A DNA stretch of 21,190 nucleotides from Batkoa obscura (taxonomy: Eukaryota; Entomophthoromycota; Entomophthoromycetes; Entomophthorales; Batkoaceae). The DNA is taken from the NCBI GenBank assembly GCA_030770535.1, contig JASVEC010000274.1, forward strand, positions 1 to 21,190, given 5' to 3'. The notes under the pieces were generated by a model. That model saw only the letters and a program-made list of their open reading frames with translations. It did no database searches and was not told where the DNA came from. Made by a program: the position numbers and the translations under genes. Below are positions 1 to 9,991 of the stretch, piece by piece (the stretch's first letter is position 1; each line of letters begins with the position of its first letter).

Positions 1-32
1 AACCATGGGACTGACAAAGCGATATTTCACAA

Positions 33-130
33 AGATGTGTCTTTGTGTTTAAGAATTTACTATCATTTTTCCACTCAAACAATGCTCAAAAAATGGAAAA
101 AGTAATCAAGCCAAAAAAACATCACCACAT
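33..130 (+). repeat. MITE-like repeat, copy 1 (degraded)
   Basis: About 100 bp matching copies 2 and 5: gatgtgt-ctttgtgtttaag, then aatttact, a 'ttttccactcaaa' core, 'aatggaaaaagt', and an end close to aaaaacatc-ccac. The left terminus is eroded. It lies about 15 bp from copy 2 in the same orientation, so the two form a head-to-tail pair. Confidence 0.6.
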
Positions 131-145
131 AATCTATAGCTTATT

Positions 146-249
146 ATATGGGGATGTATTTTTTGATTTAAGAATTTTACTAACAATCTTTCCACTCAAA
201 TAGTAGTTAAAAAATGAAAAAAATGATGAAGCTAGAAAAAACATCTGCA
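146..249 (+). repeat. MITE-like repeat, copy 2
   Basis: It begins ATATGGGGATGTATTTTTTG and ends in a degraded complementary terminus (gaaaaaacatctgca). The interior, 'aagaattttactaac' followed by 'ttccactcaaatag', is shared with copies 1 and 5 directly and with copies 3, 4 and 6 in inverted orientation. No open frame is present. The short inverted ends and ~104-bp size fit a non-autonomous DNA element. Confidence 0.7.
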
Positions 250-489
250 ATACTATTTTTTATAATTTAAGTTTATTTTAATTATATAAACTAGGAGCTT
301 TAAACTTAAATTAGGTAGGAAAATGAAACTAAGTTAGATATCTTTATGTATTAAATCTTAGTAATAGAATTATCAAAATTTAATTAAGCTTGTCATATAA
401 AGTATAATCAATTTTATAAATAATTTAAGTGATTATTATGATATAGTTAATTATAAAATACAAAAATTAATGTTTAATAGCTGGAATTA

Positions 490-714
490 AAAGCAATTTT
501 TAATTAATTAGCTTCAAGTATTTTATATTTTAAAAACTTCCTTAAAACTTGATAAAATCCTACCAACTTATAATATAAATTATAATAAAATAATTCAAAA
601 CCATTTTTCAGGTATTTTTGCTTTTTAATAAAAACATCAGAATTTTAAACAAGTTTTTAAAATACAGAATATTTGAAAATTAGATAATGAAATCAGTCTG
701 GACATCCTCATGTA
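490..714. repeat. Foldback element related to the 3' end of the 7958-10439 transposon
   Basis: The right arm (about 611-714) aligns, with small gaps, to the last ~120 bp of the transposon (10321-10439). Shared pieces are ggta-ttttg, ttttaataaaa, agaattttaa, aagtttttaaaataca and a terminus ending catcctcatgta against caaccccatatgta. The left arm (about 500-560) carries the reverse complement of part of it: tattttaaaaactt followed by ttaaaa and gataaaatcc. This is an internally deleted or palindromic derivative with a badly eroded outer left end. Boundaries are approximate. Confidence 0.5.
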
Positions 715-849
715 TTTATATTAAAAGTAGCTGTTTATAAAATTACATTACCTTTATAAACATATATATTATAAATGCTCAACTACTTTTTTTAAAATTG
801 CTTTATTGACTAAGCTTAAATAAACATAAATTATAAGCTTTTAAATATA

Positions 850-952
850 GGAGTGTTTTTTTTTGACTTCATTATTTTTTTCTATCTTTAAGCGCTATTT
901 AAGCGGAAAAATTGCTAGTAAAATTCTTAAACACAAAAATACATCCCCATAT
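850..952 (-). repeat. MITE-like repeat, copy 3 (inverted)
   Basis: This is the reverse orientation of copies 1, 2 and 5. It starts ggagtgttttttttt, passes through gacttcatta, a 'tttaagcgctatttaagcgg' centre and 'tagtaaaattcttaaacac', and ends aaaaatacatccccatat. The right terminus is one of the best-preserved ends of the family. Confidence 0.7.
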
Positions 953-1866
953 CAACTTTATAATAATTCTATTAATTTAAAAATTGACATCTAAATGGAA
1001 TTATCGGATAAATTAATTTATAACTCCTGTAGTTGATAGCTACTAAAGTTTCGACACTCGTTTTTCATTTAGTTCTAATAAGCATTTTAAACTTTAAGCT
1101 GCTTAAAATGGTCAAAATGTAAATAAGCTTGACATTTAAATACATGTAGATTTAAATTGAGCACTATTCTTTGGTATAACTTAAAATGGGCAATTAAAAG
1201 TTTTTTTATGATACAAGGAGTAAAAAATCCCCTTATTCGTAAAATATACTAAATTAAGTGGTTTTTAATACAACTATACATTTATTGTTTACTTTGATAT
1301 ATTGTATCCCTTAAATTATAAAGACAAATGAACAAGATATTGATAAGCTAAGTCTTCTACTATTTTTATAGTTACAATACATGATATAACATGAAAACGC
1401 GAGTAAAATTTAAAAATCCAAACATTTAATCCACATTTCACATGAATCGGTTTTTATTGATTAAACATTAAATTCCTGTAAAATTATATGTATAAAAAGG
1501 TCAAAATTTTCATGCCTTGAGCAATAATTATTCTCAGAATTGTTGATCAAAAAAAGTGTACATTCTCATTGAAAATGAAATTTCAAATAACTTGAATAAA
1601 TAAAAGTATATTTATACGTATTTTAAGTTTAAAATCCTACCATTAGAATAATAACAAATAAAATAAGTTTTAAGTTTAACTTAAAGTTTGAGCTTTTTAC
1701 CATAGTTAATTTCAACCCATCATCTAATAATCCATAATTTATAAGCCAATTAATTATAAAAGTAACCAATTGATTCCGAAGTTAAAGAATTTGCTTTTTT
1801 TTGGCATAAATAACTTCTTTTTAAAGTCACGTTATTGTTCTTTTTATCCTTTCTTGTCAAAATAAC

Positions 1867-4656
1867 ATGGATGAAGAAATAACGTCAGAATATTTATATA
1901 TGGTACACAATCCAGAAATAGGGTATACAATATCACCTTATTATTCTGGTACCAATACCCCTATTGAAGGTGGTGATATACCCTTCCGCAGCATTATTGA
2001 CACTGGTATGTTTAATAACGCTAGTTTACCAAGACAGACTTTATTCCCAGATAATATGCTTAACGAAGCTAACTTTTTCTTTCGATCTACTCCAAATTCC
2101 CCAAGAAGTAGGAATAATCCCTTCTTCAATGGACCTGCACCTACACCAAATAATGGATTTAATCACAATTTTATGCAGCCTAGAATGAACACTGAAATTT
2201 ATTCAGCTCCTGTTTCACCAAGATCAAGGCAACAGCAACAACAGCAGCTTCAAGATGAAGCTTCATTATATTTAAACGACCTGTATGCTGAGGATGTGGC
2301 TTCTAACTTACCAATGAATAATCCAAACGACACTCAACCGATGTTAGCTAATAATGGTCAAATGGAGCCGTTTAATAGTATGGCGTTCACGAATATTAAC
2401 CCTCAGGAAAATAATAATATGCTTGAACTTTCATATAAAAATCCAATGATTCCAACTATAGCGTTTAATATGAATGAAACAGGTTCTACTAATAATCAGA
2501 TGTTTTCAATGAGTGACCCAAATTTAGTCAGTAGCTCAAGTTATTTGAATTTAGATCCCCAGGTAATATAGGATTTTGTCTATTAATAAATTCATGTTTA
2601 TATTTTATAGCCTACTAAACAAGGGTCTGGAAACGTAATGAACATTAATCAGACATTCAACAACTCCATGGTGGCTATAACTAAACCTCTTGAATCATCA
2701 AATAATAGCATCAATAATAAAATAGCGGATAACAATAACACCAACTGCATCAATAATAATATTAAAAAAGAAAGTGTAAATAAGGTACCAAAGAGAAGCA
2801 ATTCATTTAAAGAAATCAGACCAAAGACAAATACTAAAGAAAGTAATGACTTAGAAATGAATACAAAAATAAATGTTAATAATTTAGCTGTTGATTATTT
2901 GAAGCCAATCGAAATCCCAAGGATCAATGAATTGAAGCAAAAGAATGGAATTAGCAGTCCAAATACTCCAAAAGAGTCCATGAATATACCAGTTAATATT
3001 TACACATTTTTTAAAGATCCTACGCCTCCCAGAAATGAAAATATTCCTCTAAAGTAAAAAAAAATACTTTAGATATTTAATTTATTAAATGTGTTTTTTT
3101 AGTTATGAAATATTAATCATGGGAATACCACCTACTGGAATAAGGTCACGAGTAGAAACACAAGTTAAATTATGCTTAAAATTAATAAATAAAACTGGGA
3201 CAAATTCGATACCATGGACCCATCTTAGATTACCACCTCATTTAATAGTGGGTCAAAAAGATAGAAGAAAAGCGCCCAAAAGTATGATTATAATTAAATC
3301 CATTAATTAACTTCTAACTTATTCTGTAGCAAGCATTTCACCAAGGGAAGATAAAATAGTAAATCTTAGAGCCACAGTTACTTGTGCTTCTAACCCAAAA
3401 CAAAAAGTACAGGTATGCATTGGATGCGTTCAAAGGGAAAGAAAAAGACAAAGTAAGAGGCATTCGAAGTCATGTAATACCCCATCAACTACACCTATCC
3501 CAAGTTTACCAGGTTCACCTTCATTATATGAAGAGACTTTAGAAGGTGATTCGGTTGATCAAGAGCAAAAGAAAATCATAACATTTAATACCACCAATAT
3601 CATTGATCTTTCTACAGGGGATGTTATACTGCCTTCAAGGATCACTTGTTATTGTAGACATCATAAAGAGACTACAGGGTTTATTGTTAAGTTTTCACTA
3701 TATGATGATGAGTTAAAATTGTTGGCAGTAGGTGAAACACCCCCAATTATGATAACAGATGATCATAAAACCAAACAAAAAGCGCTTGAAGCTAGCAACA
3801 ATAAAAAACTACGTGGACCAAAGAGTACTAAAGCTGAAAGTTCGTCGTTTTTAGCACCAATACCAGAAGCGATTCCACATATACCAATAAAGTAAGATAG
3901 AATTGTATTAAATTCAATTAAGATTAATTGTAACTTTATAGCTCAATGCCTAACTTTTATTCAATTGCTCCCAATATGATGAATAAGCCTACAATGCCCC
4001 TTAGCTCAGCATTTCAACCCAATCTAGCTCATTCGTTGAATATCGCAGTTCAACAACCTTTTTCTCAGGTTACATTGCGTCCACCCCCACTTTTAAAAAC
4101 AATTAAACCATCTTCAATGCCTAAAATTGCACGCATCGTTCCATCACAATCACCATTACATGGTGGTGTGGAAGTAGCTATTTTGGGTACAAATTTCAAA
4201 GGTAATTTTAACTCTATACGTAATCTTATTTATATTAAATTATTTTTAGAGGGCATGGTAGTTTACTTTGGAGATATACCGTCAGCAATATGTAATGTAT
4301 GGTCAGATCAATCAGCCCTATGTTTGGTCCCACCAAGGACTATGGCAGGGATAGTGAATGTGACAATTCGACCACCGAATTATAAAGCTACTAATCAAGC
4401 AACTGAAGAACCATATTTGGATCAACTTTCAAAGTTTACGTATAAAGATGGGACTGAACAGGATCTATTGGAACTTGCTTTACAGGTGGTTGGCTTGAGA
4501 AAGAATGGTCGCGTCGAGCCTGCCAATCAAGTAGCTTTAAGGATTATACAAGATCAAAATCAGTTGGTGGAATATGCTGGGCTATCACAGAGCACCACAG
4601 TGACGGTGACTGGGCTAGAAGCACCCGCCCCACCTACAACACCCACTAAAGATTAG
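1867..4656 (+). CDS. Mga2/Spt23-like IPT-domain transcription factor lacking ankyrin repeats and membrane anchor
   Basis: Six exons fit one frame: 1867-2562, 2611-3053, 3103-3281, 3330-3891, 3942-4201 and 4250-4656, giving 848 residues. The introns are 48, 49, 48, 50 and 48 nt. Residues 1 to ~375 are low-complexity, rich in Asn/Ser/Pro, with a short poly-Gln run near residue 120. From ~380 comes the conserved Spt23/Mga2 block: MGIPPTGIRSRVETQ, LRLPPHLIVGQKDRRK, then CIGCVQRERKR, RITCYCRHH and PPIMITDDHK. An IPT/TIG domain follows at about 688-790 (SPLHGGVEVAILGTNF, VYFGD). In yeast, Mga2 and Spt23 are ER-anchored activators of the OLE1 desaturase gene, released by ubiquitin-proteasome processing. 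Here the reading frame stops 60-70 residues after the IPT domain in a Pro/Thr-rich tail. The ankyrin repeats and C-terminal membrane segment of the yeast proteins are absent, and nothing resembling them follows. The family call is firm; the target genes are inferred. Confidence 0.9.
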
Positions 4657-5116
4657 TTTGAAGTATATTTCGTCAACTTTCTTGCTGTTCATCTTTTTTG
4701 TTGCTACTTACTATTTGTTGTTGATATTAATAGTTATTAAATTAATGTATAAATGTGACTCGTCAATTTAATTTTTTAGTTCTGGGTAATGGAGTTACTA
4801 TATTTAGTAGCAAAGTAAATTGACGTGGATTGTTGGTGAGAGATTGTAAACAGTTTTTAATTAATAGTCAATTAGTATTGTCAAAATTTTAGAACAATAA
4901 AGTATTAAGATTTAATTTAATGTATTTATTAAGATGATATTATCGTTTTATAGTAATAATAGTAAAACAATAGTTGGCAAAAGATTAATTAATTAAAAGT
5001 CTATTTTTAGCGGCTATAAATAGCTTAATAATAGAAGTAGAATTTGACAATTTCAACAACTTATTGGCTAAAACTGATCTCACTATAATAATTACAGAAC
5101 ATCAAAAAAGAATAAT
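4657..5116. other. Intergenic region between the IPT factor and the Sec14-like gene
   Basis: This is AT-rich non-coding DNA holding the presumed 3' UTR of the upstream gene and the promoter of the downstream gene. I see no RNA gene, repeat copy or protein-like frame in it. Confidence 0.5.
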
Positions 5117-5215
5117 ATGAAAAAAATGATAGTCGAGAATAAACCCACCAATGAAATTCAACTACTAAACCAATATTTAAGCATATTACAAATTAATCAA
5201 AAACACATTTCATAA
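5117..5215 (+). promoter_or_regulatory. Upstream ORF (32 codons) in the probable leader of the Sec14-like gene
   Basis: An ATG at 5117 opens 32 codons ending in TAA at 5213-5215, 21 nt before the main ATG at 5237. The peptide (MKKMIVENKPTNEIQLLNQY...) resembles nothing I recognise. If transcription starts upstream, ribosomes would translate it first and the short gap would disfavour reinitiation at 5237. No promoter evidence fixes the transcription start, so this remains a candidate. Confidence 0.4.
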
Positions 5216-5236
5216 AAAATAAAAACTTAACAAAGA

Positions 5237-6592
5237 ATGGAGCAACCCGGAAGATATCATAATTTAGACCAAGAGCAGACCAACAAATTAAAAGCTTTCT
5301 ATAAGCAATATTATGACTATTTAGATACCTTACCTAAGGAGAGAGTAGAGGCAGTAGTTAAAGAAGAAGAAGTAGAAAAAGCGAGTAAGGTAGGATTTGC
5401 TTCATTACGTAATCGACTACCTAAAATGATGCAAAAAACAAACAGTGAAGGCGCTGTAAAGGATACCAAAGACCAATTATTACAAAATGAATTTAGAGCC
5501 GTAGTTATGGGCCAAACTCAATTTGATCATCCAGACTCAGTAATGTTACGTTATATTAGAGCTAGAAAATGGGTCATCAAAGATAGTTTTGAAATGTTTA
5601 CTAATGCTATACAATGGTTTCATACTGTAGAAATTTTGAAGATTAAAAAGGAAGGAGAAAAAAACATTAATATGGAGCTATTTAAAAAATCCCAATTTTA
5701 TATGCAAGGAAATGATAAGGCTGGTAGACCTATCTGGTAAGTTAATTTTATGGTTTGTTTGTTGTCTTATATTTATGACTTTTCGTTAGTCATGTGATTG
5801 CAAAGCTTCATGATCCTAAAGCACTCACTATGGATGAACTTCAAAACTTTATTTTGACCGTGATGGAATCGGCTAGACTTGTATTAGTTGAGCCCTCTGA
5901 TACGGTTACTATTGTTTTTGATTTAAGCGATATGAGTATGAATAACATGGTAATAACAACTTTATTAAAATGTTTTGATTTAACAATATAATTATTTAGG
6001 ATTATAACTCTGTAAAATTCTTGATCAGTTGTTTAGAAAAATATTATCCAGAGTGCTTAGGCTGTGTTATAGCTTTAAACGCCCCATGGTTCTTCAATGG
6101 TAATTTTATTACGATTATATTCTTTTTATTAGGGTTTTATTTACATTTTTTTTAGGTATTTGGAAAGTGTTGTCTCCTTTAATTGACCCTGTAGTAGCGG
6201 CCAAGATTAAGTTTTTAAGCACCAAAGAATTGACTGAGTTTATTGATCCTTCTCAATTACGTGAAACCCAAGGCGGAACTGGGGAATTAGACTATGAGTA
6301 TATAGGACCTGTTGAAGGAGAAGATAGAATAATAGAAGATCAAACTGGTTATAATGTAGCCAATAAAGCGTTTGTAGCTGCTTGGGATAAATTTGACCTT
6401 ATTAATAAGAAATGGGCAAATAGCGAAAATGATGAGTTCGATCAAGAAAGAAAGGATACTATCTCAGAGATGAGAGATGCATACAAAAAGGTGGATCCTT
6501 ATGTCAGAGCTCCTACTGTCTATCATCGTTTGGGTGTTTATAAAGGTTATAACCAAGTAGATTGGAATGCAGTTAAGAAAGACAGAAACTAA
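5237..6592 (+). CDS. Sec14-like CRAL-TRIO phosphatidylinositol/lipid-transfer protein
   Basis: Four exons, 5237-5736, 5790-5949, 6000-6099 and 6156-6592, join in frame to 398 residues; introns are 53, 50 and 56 nt. The charged N-terminus (1-80) is followed by a CRAL-TRIO-N helix region at about 85-135, including MLRYIRARKWVIKDSFEMF. The lipid-binding CRAL-TRIO domain runs from about 155 to 330. Its diagnostic pieces are GRPICHV, a TVTIVFDLSDMSMNNMDY strand with the VKFLISCLEKYYPECLG helix, NAPWFFNGIWKVLSPLIDP and VAAKIKFL. This order matches yeast PDR16/PDR17/CSR1-type Sec14 homologues, which bind phosphatidylinositol and support lipid metabolism and stress resistance. Length is closest to CSR1 (about 400). 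The C-terminal ~60 residues are charged and unassigned. The start is the first in-frame ATG, preceded by an A-rich context and a short upstream ORF. The exact orthologue is not determined. Confidence 0.9.
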
Positions 6593-6954
6593 GTTGCTTA
6601 ATATTAAAGTTTAATTTTTACACTTTATTTTTATCATAGTATAACTTTTCAATTAACACATTTAACTTTGATTTATTTATTCCAAGTTTTAAGCTACATC
6701 TTAATATTGGTATGTTTATATTTATATATTTTTATGTATAAAGCTATATTACAAATTGTAGAATGAATACTACCTCAATAGGGACTAAAACAGCATAATC
6801 TCGCTTTATCGCAAATTCGAAATCCCATTGCAAAAAGTAACATGGAATTTTAAGAAAAAACTAAATTTTAATCTAATCATTCTATATCTAATCAAGGTAA
6901 CCAACAACTGATCATCAAAAAGTGATAAACTAACTAAAAAAACAGACTAAAAAA
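6593..6954. other. Intergenic region
   Basis: AT-rich spacer of about 360 bp between the Sec14-like gene and the small membrane-protein gene. It contains only very short ATG-started frames (for example about 11 codons from 6763). I see no other feature. Confidence 0.5.
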
Positions 6955-7248
6955 ATGGGTTTATTTACACGAGTAATTGGAGGTGCCTTAGTTGGTATTG
7001 GCATACGTAGTTATTCTTTAGGGTTACAAATGAGACCAATGTCTTCAAGTAAATAAAATTGTAATATTTAAATTTTATAGAAATGCTTATTATTATTAGA
7101 ACCTTCAGGTTACTTTATTTATGCCGCTGTTGGTGCTTCCTTAGGATATGTTTTATATGGACTCCAAGAACGTCAATTTGCTACCATCGAAAAGCGTCGT
7201 GCCAAATTAGAAGAACGCAAAGCTAGCCGTGAAGCTATTGCAAATTAA
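6955..7248 (+). CDS. Small single-exon-split membrane protein, possibly mitochondrial (80 aa)
   Basis: Two exons (6955-7048 and 7100-7248) with a 51-nt GT-AG intron give 80 residues. The N-terminus, MGLFTRVIGGALVGIGIRSY, is Gly-rich, amphipathic and basic. After the splice comes a hydrophobic segment with small residues (YFIYAAVGASLGYVLYGL), then a strongly charged helix rich in Arg/Lys/Glu (ERQFATIEKRRAKLEERK). One membrane span with a matrix- or cytosol-facing charged helix resembles small accessory subunits of respiratory complexes. I recall similar fungal small proteins but cannot name the family with confidence. The alternative acceptor at 7080 would give a 32-nt intron, too short for this genome. 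Gene reality is well supported by the clean splice and composition; function is a guess. Confidence 0.7.
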
Positions 7249-7957
7249 ATAAAATAGTACCTTTTGTCAACTTTTATAGAGGTAATAAAGGGAAGATTAA
7301 CTTTTTTAGACATTAGTAATTAACTTTTATCATTACTTTTTTTAATAGAATTAAATAATTAGCTATACGAATTCAATCAACTATAGCCAAACTTTAAATC
7401 AACATATTTTTTTAATAACATAATATACATTTAAAGTTTGCAATACTTTCCACTCAAATTAAATGGTTCACAATTTATAAATACTTCATGAAATAACTAC
7501 TGCATATTCATTCAATCAACTTGATTAACATTTTAATCCTATAAAAGCTAATTTTAAAACAGCATACTCAAAATATCTCTGAAATGAGTTAAATTTATAT
7601 CCAAGGGACATTTTAATTATCTTATACTTTCTGTCTATTGAGTCAACTTGAATATGATAACAAGGATTTGCAATTTTTTCGAATATCACATTTTCAACAA
7701 GACATCCCCCCATTTTGAATTCGAAAATTTACAATTTTTATTATTAGGATAAATTTTGAAAAATATATTATTTTTCAAAAATGATTCACACTTTAAGACT
7801 ATTTAATACATTTTCGATATATCTAACTACTATATCGATGTTTTGAAATAATAAATTTATAAATTAAACTGTTAAGTTCAATTATAGTATAACTATCTTT
7901 TTTATAAAACCAACACTATAATTAAACAATTTCTAGTAAATGAAATTCAAAATAATT
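7249..7957. other. Intergenic region upstream of the transposon
   Basis: About 700 bp of AT-rich DNA. A short piece near 7698-7712 (aagacatccccccat) resembles the terminal bases of the transposon/MITE ends and may be an eroded terminus, but no partner end was found. A 62-codon minus-strand frame (7525-7713) is discussed among the rejected items. I see no gene. Confidence 0.5.
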
Positions 7958-7986
7958 TACATATGGGGCTGTCCTAATTGGTTTCA
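7958..7986 (+). repeat. Left terminal inverted repeat of the transposon
   Basis: 29 bp beginning TA-CATATGGGGCTGTCC and ending ggtttca. It pairs with 10411-10439 (26/29). After this block the two ends diverge. Confidence 0.75.
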
Positions 7987-8194
7987 GAATCTACTTAGAA
8001 ATTAATCCAAATTTAAAATTTCAAGTTTGTGTTCAATATAACAGTTAAATCTAAAAAGCCTAAAATTAAATGTCTCTATTTAAAACTTATTTTAATTGTT
8101 TCCTTTTCTTAAATAGCTAATTTTCCTAACTATATATTTTATGTTAGTTCTGTTAGATATTTAACAGATATATAATATATAACTATATGATCAT

Positions 8195-8250
8195 ATAATT
8201 ATATAAATACATAATTATATAAACACAGTTATTTGACTTTATTTGACTTT
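8195..8250 (+). repeat. Tandem short repeats before the transposase start
   Basis: Two head-to-tail copies of a 16-mer (ataattatataaayac, 8195-8210 and 8211-8226, one difference) are followed by two copies of the 10-mer atttgacttt (8231-8240 and 8241-8250). They end 24 bp before the transposase ATG. Such subterminal repeats can be transposase-binding or promoter sequences in DNA transposons, though simple AT-rich expansion is also possible. Confidence 0.6.
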
Positions 8251-8274
8251 ATTTTTTGTTGAAATAAAAATAAA

Positions 8275-9981
8275 ATGCAAACTTTCATAACTAAACTTCG
8301 AAATGGAATTTTTGAAAACTTCAATACAATAGGGAGGAGTACACAATATAAACATTGTAATTCATTTACATCAATTTTAAGAGATACTTATAACAACCCA
8401 AGGTTTATGGAATTTTATAATAAAACAAAACAAAGAAAAGATATATTATCAAAGTTTACTATCGATAATAATAAACTTAATCAAGTAATGTATAAAATTA
8501 GTGCTTTAAGGGAAACAGGAAACAAAAGTCAGCAAGTAGCGTTATTATCGACTATAGCTTCAGTATATTCTTTTGATGAATGTAAGAGTTTTGGGTTTAA
8601 TATAAATAGAAATCAATATGATTATTCAAAAACAAGTAATAATAATAAAATATCAACATTAAAACCTATTATTAAAAATACAAAAAAAATTAAAGATGAC
8701 CAAATTGAAACTATCATACAATATTTACTAAATGATTCAACTATTTCATCAAAATTTAATAAAAAAAATAACGATAGTAAATATTCATCAGATAATATAT
8801 ATATATATATTAAATAAAAGTAGAAGAATGATATATAGTAAATATTTGAATGATCTAAGAGATAAAGCAGTAGCTAGGTCAACGTTCTTTAAATATATAC
8901 CAAGTAATTTCAAAAATCCAGCAAGAAAAACGGATCTATGTAATATATGTACCCAGTATACAGTTAGAAAAAAGTTATTTGAAAATAAAATAAATACAAC
9001 AAAAAACAAAGCAGAGATAGAAGAAATTTTCAACGAAGAAGAAAAATTATACAAATTACATAAATTCTGTGTTGATACTCAAAAAAACACATTTAATGAA
9101 ACTATCAAAAAATTAAATAACAAAAGTGTATAATAGTTTTAGATTTTAAACAAAATATGGAAATAGGGACAAGACCAGATTCAATAAATCTAGATCATTA
9201 TAATAAACAAGCTATATCAGTATTAGGCTTTGGTGTATTATATTTAAAAGATAATAAAACAATAGGCAAAGTTTACTTTGATTATTTATCTGAAATATTG
9301 AATCATGCTTCAGCATATGCAGGAGATTGTTTAATCGATTTAATCTCTACAGAGCTTCTATTTAAAAAGTTTACAAAAATTAATATATGGGCAGATACAG
9401 GAAATCATTTTAGGTCCCAAGAGTTTCTACACTATATGTTTAAAGAAATTCATAAAATAAATAGTAGTTTGAATGTTGATCTTAATTTTTTTGCTGAGCA
9501 TCATGGAAAAAGTATAGTTGATGGACATTTTGGAAACCTTTCAAAATGGAAAAGTAGTTTTGAAGCGTTAGGTAAAATAGAAGATATCAATCAATTAATT
9601 TCAAGATTTGAGGCTTTTATTTGTGAGCATAATAAAATTAATAACTCGACTGTTAATAATGGGAAAACAGATATAATTTTTAAAAAGTATAAAAGAAACA
9701 AAAATACAAAAAGAATAATAGAGATGCAGGGCATTAAGAAGTGTTTACATTTTATTAAACATAACAATAAACTACATTGTTATCCAGTATCTGATACATC
9801 AAAAAAAAGCGATATAGTCCCAATTAAAGTTATAGAGTCTATAGAAAACAGAAAAATTAAAAGATCGATCCCAGCTTACCTTACGAAGATAAAAGAGAAT
9901 TTAAAAATTTCGATATTTACTAAGCAAGTAAGTAGTTTGTTGAATGATAGAAATAGATTGTTAAATGTTAGGATTACTTAA
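8275..9981 (+). pseudogene. Disrupted transposase of unassigned DDE-like type
   Basis: Three plus-strand frames cover one protein-like region: 8275-8817 (180 codons), a second frame from about 8821 to 9133, and a third through 9981 (274 codons from its ATG at 9157, but coding-like upstream to ~9130). The first break falls at an (AT)n tract near 8798-8810. The second is near 9127-9133, where one surplus base would explain it. No GT-AG intron of normal size repairs either. The middle part has a CX2C...HX2C pattern (LCNIC ... HKFC), probably zinc-binding. The last part has IVLDFKQNM, WADTGNHFRSQEF and EHHGKSIVDGHFG, which look like the spaced acidic motifs of an RNase H-fold transposase. Presence inside terminal inverted repeats supports this. 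I cannot place it in a named superfamily. Confidence 0.65.
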
Positions 9982-9991
9982 GTTATTAATA

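Larger units (their letters stand above)
1..1866. other. Gene-free AT-rich region with repeat copies
   Basis: I see no coding frame with protein-like composition here on either strand. The stretch holds two direct copies and one inverted copy of a ~100-bp MITE-like repeat (about 33-130, 146-249 and 850-952) and a foldback element (about 490-714), listed separately. The last few hundred bases presumably contain the promoter of the gene starting at 1867. No TATA box or binding site can be singled out in such AT-rich sequence. Confidence 0.6.

Noticed and set aside
317-352. A third possible copy of the transposon right end (aaaatgaaactaagttag...tatgta)
   Set aside because: Similarity covers only scattered A/T-rich positions and the diagnostic CCCC block is absent.
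7525-7713. A 62-codon minus-strand frame with fairly natural composition, beginning at an ATG within a GGGGGGATGT run
   Set aside because: No homologue recognised, no splice-linked extension, and its start lies in a sequence resembling a transposon/MITE terminus. Length is within chance for this region.
8160-8230. Dense AT palindromes resembling an origin or matrix-attachment region
   Set aside because: They lie inside the transposon and are explained by tandem short repeats in nearly pure A/T. No specific origin motif can be supported.
8788-9054. Minus-strand hydrophobic frame of 88 codons across the transposase region
   Set aside because: It is antisense to the zinc-finger-like part of the transposase. 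Its hydrophobicity follows from A-rich codons read in reverse.
9069-9142. A 74-nt GT-AG intron that would restore frame between the second and third transposase segments
   Set aside because: It would remove the IVLD residues including the likely first catalytic Asp, and its donor is non-consensus. A one-base indel explains the frame better.
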